Below are positions 61,351 to 64,000 of a DNA stretch of 64,000 bases, in pieces. The notes under the pieces were generated by a model. The model was given only the letters and a program-made list of their open reading frames with translations, searched no databases and was not told where the DNA came from. Source of the stretch: Lampris incognitus (taxonomy: Eukaryota; Chordata; Actinopteri; Lampriformes; Lampridae); the NCBI RefSeq assembly GCF_029633865.1, contig NC_079221.1:1607215-1671214 (forward strand), read 5' to 3'. The position numbers and the translations under genes are program-made. The number at the start of each line of letters is the position of its first letter. Position 1 is the first letter of the stretch.

Positions 61351-61548
61351 CATCTACAGTAAGGTTGCATGCGGTCATGTCTCAAGTACTGAGCAAGTTA
61401 GGAAGTTACATGTTTTGAAAAATTTTTTTACATTTTGATCAGACTGCAATTTTCAAAGGTTTACACAGATCCTTCTTAAAATTTGTGGGTTATATAAATT
61501 AAAGTTCATCAAATTAATTTGTATTTTTTGTAATATATTTATGAAAAG

Positions 61549-61905
61549 CAGCACGGTGGTGCAGTGGTTAGCGCGGTTGGCTCACAGCAAGAAGGTCCTG
61601 GGTTCGAGCCCCGCGGTAGTCCAACCTTGGGGGTCATCCCGTGTCATTCTCTGTGTGGAGTTTGCATGTTCTCCCCGTGTCTGTGTGGGTTTCCTCCGGG
61701 GGCTCCGGTTTCCTCCCACAGTCCAAAGACATGTAGGTCAGGTGAATCGGCCGTACTAAATTGCCCTTACATGTGTGTGTGGGGGCCCTGTGATGGCCAG
61801 GTGGCCTGTCCAGGGTGTCTCCCAACCTGCTGCCCAATCACTGCTGGGATAGGCTCCAGCATCCCTGTGACCCTGAGAGCAGGATAAGCGGTTTGGATGA
61901 TGGAT
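61549..61905 (+). mobile_element. V-SINE/DANA-like SINE, plus strand
   Basis: GCAGCACGGTGGTGCAGTGG head, GGGTTCGAGCCCC B box, V core GTGTGGAGTTTGCATGTTCT, and tail GGATAAGCGGTTTGGATGAT with GGAT repeats. It is the best-preserved copy of this family in the window and lies in the smarcal1 3' flank. Confidence 0.92.
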
Positions 61906-62241
61906 GGACCCACAAAAGGTCTCGTTTGTTTGGAGTAATCAGCGCTCATTTCCCTCAGATGTCGCTGACATCGATTTATCATGTCTGGTATGAACTTTGT
62001 TTAAAAATCCTTCAGTTGGTTAATTAATGTAAATAAACATGTAATAAACCTTATTTTTCACAATCTTGAATGAAATCAATGGAAGCTATCGGAACTCGGA
62101 ACTTGATTAGTTGCTATGGTGACAAACGGTGCTTCCTGAAAGTTTTCCAAGCAACAAAATATTTGCTGACCAACTCATCATAATAACATAGCTGCAGTAA
62201 TCACCCTGATCCTGTCTAAAATCTTCTACAACTGGAATTTT

Positions 62242-62514
62242 GTGCGACCTGTCCAAGTGGGCCTAAACCATGTGCTATTGGCTACCAGGGCCACCAAAGT
62301 TCCCAGGTTAACGGACACACTCTCAAAAGAGCTTGCCGAGGAAAGAATTGCAATAGCAAAGAAGCTACTGGAGGGGGGAAAGAAAAGTGGGGACATTGTT
62401 AAACGGAGGAGAACATCCAGGTTGAAGATGCTTGCCACTTCAAATGGAACAAAATCGACCAAGAAACCGTCACAATCAACAGAAAACCCTTTAAAGAGTC
62501 CAAGACAATATTGA
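62242..62514 (+). other. Unrecognised lysine-rich reading frame
   Basis: A 90-codon frame opens near 62179 after an in-frame stop and ends at TGA 62512-62514. It includes LATRATKVPRLTDTLSKELA, EERIAIAKKLLEGGKK and a basic Ser/Lys-rich tail. The regular K/E spacing looks protein-like. However, no upstream exon, good start or family is recognised, and it sits between two convergent genes. It could be a last exon, a retrocopy fragment or chance. Confidence 0.25.
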
Positions 62515-62713
62515 TGTTGAATTGTGAAAGGATAGTTCTTCTCTAACTTTAGTTTGTATGTCAATTAACACTACAATATAGAGTGAGAAAAAAAAGTTTC
62601 ATATGAAAGTGTTCATAAAACACGTAAAAGGTGTATTTTTCATTACAGCAACACAGTTTGTAGTATTGTTCGTTTACAGAATAACAGAAGAGAGGAAGAT
62701 TGTAGATAATGGT

Positions 62714-63758
62714 TTAATGTCGGTCCTGTTCTTGAGTCTCGGGGGTCTGAAGGCTGCAAGGATTTGGTTCAAGTTTCTGGTCACCTGTAAAATGAAAATT
62801 GTCGATGTAACGAGTGTGGTTGTTGAGAACGTCAGTCATACAGGGCTGAAGCTTATCTGAGTAATAAATGGACCAGGGTTATTTCTCAGAGCTGTTAATT
62901 ATGAAGCAGGGAAAGAAAATATAGCACATTTAGAATAAACATCATACACAATGGGCGACCAAAATGCACTTGAAGGCTGGTTCATACGAAACAAAACTGA
63001 ATGAGCCCTGTACAGTACGTGGGAAGACCATTATAACGTTTTACCTTCAACGTTTTGACTGCTGTTTGTGACGCTACACAGATCAGTGCCATCCGTTTTC
63101 CCCGGTTCGGGAGAGACAACCGTTCCTCGTCCATTGTTGGTATCTGAAGAGTTTCTGCCGTCTCCTTGGAATGTATGATATGTTTAAAAAGAGTAGTCAG
63201 TCTCAGTTGCGTCTCATGCTTAGAGTACTTCCATGTCTTTGGTGAACATCATCAGAGGTTTCTCCTGTGGCAGGTCTCAACATTTCTGAATTTATGGCAT
63301 CATCAAAACTATCTTGCTCTTTTTCTATAAATATATAAATGGGCCTTGATTTGATTGTGATGGAGTGAATTTCCCAAATAAATTTGATGAGTCTGTAAAT
63401 TCATCTCAGTCATCCTATGTTAGCTGTCAAATTGGCTGTTGGATTAGGTTGTGTACAATAATAACTGTCCTCAACTCACAAGTGTACATCATTACCTAGC
63501 AGGGCGGTGTCAAGCTCTGTGTTGCTGGTTAACTCTGTGTCCGAGCAGATGTCACCAAAGATGAAGCGGATCTTCTCTTCAGCATGCTGCTGAGTGGAGG
63601 AGCCATGGACAGAGTTGTGGAGAATGTCGGAAGCAAATCGGGCCCTCAAGGAGCTTGGTGCTGTCTCTTTGGCCTGCATTGGGTCTTTGGGGCCCATCAT
63701 AGCCCTCCATTCCTCCACTGAGTTCTCCTTGGCCAGGACCAGCATTGTACAGGGTCCT
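62714..63758 (-). CDS. Nucleoside-diphosphate-kinase-domain protein, last three exons (partial)
   Basis: Exons 63758-63496, 63143-63045 and 62856-62714 on the minus strand join in phase 1 at both junctions and reach TAA at 62716-62714. The first encodes the C-terminal half of an NDK domain: [40 protein letters not shown] and NSVHGSS (the active-site His motif N-x-x-H-G-S), then [10 protein letters not shown]. The other two give a Ser/Asn/Pro-rich tail ([18 protein letters not shown] and [18 protein letters not shown]). The [17 protein letters not shown] style suits divergent axonemal NDKs (NME8/TXNDC3, NME9/TXNDC6, NME5), and I lean to NME8/NME9. The gene starts beyond the right edge and converges on smarcal1. 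The last two exons rest on splice-phase logic only. Confidence 0.7.
63496..63758 (-). CDS. NDK-domain exon of the partial gene
   Basis: Acceptor TGACTGTTCCAG, donor GTAATG, 263 bases. It carries the catalytic His region and the C-terminal helix of the fold. This is the best-supported exon of the gene. Confidence 0.85.
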
Positions 63759-64000
63759 CTGGAACAGTCAGAAATTCACATTCGTTCAAAGGGGAGATAA
63801 CACAGATCGATTTGATTTCAAGGTGCCCTTTTATGGGCAGTTAATCCATTGCTTATTTGAAATCAAGGCTAACATGGCAACTGAGAGAGTGCATTATTCC
63901 CCCTGCTTGCCAGCACTTCTCATGTTAGGTCAAGGCCTTTCATTTTTTCTATGACGTTTGCTTAGTCAGTTGGCCTTTTGCTACTGCATCTTTAACAGCC

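Overview
The window looks like teleost fish nuclear DNA. Two multi-exon genes are arranged head to head as MARCHF4 and SMARCAL1 are in other vertebrates. The repeats are typical of fish: V-SINE/DANA-type and tRNA-derived SINEs, Tc1-like and hAT DNA transposons, RTE/Rex-type and L1-type LINEs, and very large minisatellites. Species cannot be told from sequence alone. Nothing here is prokaryotic, so operons, ribosome-binding sites and CRISPR do not apply.

Layout. marchf4 (RING-CH membrane E3 ubiquitin ligase) is on the minus strand. Its start codon is at 40221 and its stop at 1930, with four coding exons (429 codons) that join in phase. Its introns are inflated. Intron 3 (2352-11518) holds a 53-bp minisatellite split by a hAT relic, several SINEs and nested MITE/LINE insertions. 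Intron 1 (12354-39702) holds a 51-bp minisatellite split by a 9.1-kb L1 element, which itself carries a 3-kb, 49-bp minisatellite between its two ORFs. Intron 1 also holds 23-bp, TTAGGG-like, 46-bp and 36-bp arrays. The 8.9-kb intergenic region (40222-49114) holds 21-bp, 11-bp, 63-bp and 60-bp arrays. The 60-bp array is CpG-rich and ends about 0.8 kb before the smarcal1 start codon.

smarcal1 (annealing helicase of replication forks) runs from 49115 to 61077 on the plus strand. Seventeen coding exons join in phase to give 900 residues: an RPA-binding N-terminus, two HARP domains and a SNF2 ATPase. Its introns carry a near-perfect palindromic Tc1 element, a LINE copy with an inverted 5' part, and a SINE nested in a Tc1-like MITE, but no long minisatellites. 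A 200-bp duplicate of the last intron/exon boundary lies just past the stop codon. At the right edge, the last three exons of a minus-strand nucleoside-diphosphate-kinase-domain gene (NME8/NME9-like) converge on smarcal1.

The two complete genes are functionally unrelated (membrane-protein ubiquitination and fork restart), so their adjacency is conserved synteny and not a pathway. The striking feature is the tandem-repeat load: about ten unrelated minisatellite families cover roughly 20 kb, all on the marchf4/intergenic side. Many have unit lengths that leave several reading frames open for hundreds of codons, producing large spurious ORFs. Exon boundaries, target-site duplications and copy numbers were read by eye. 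Family assignments come from recognised motifs and not from database searches.
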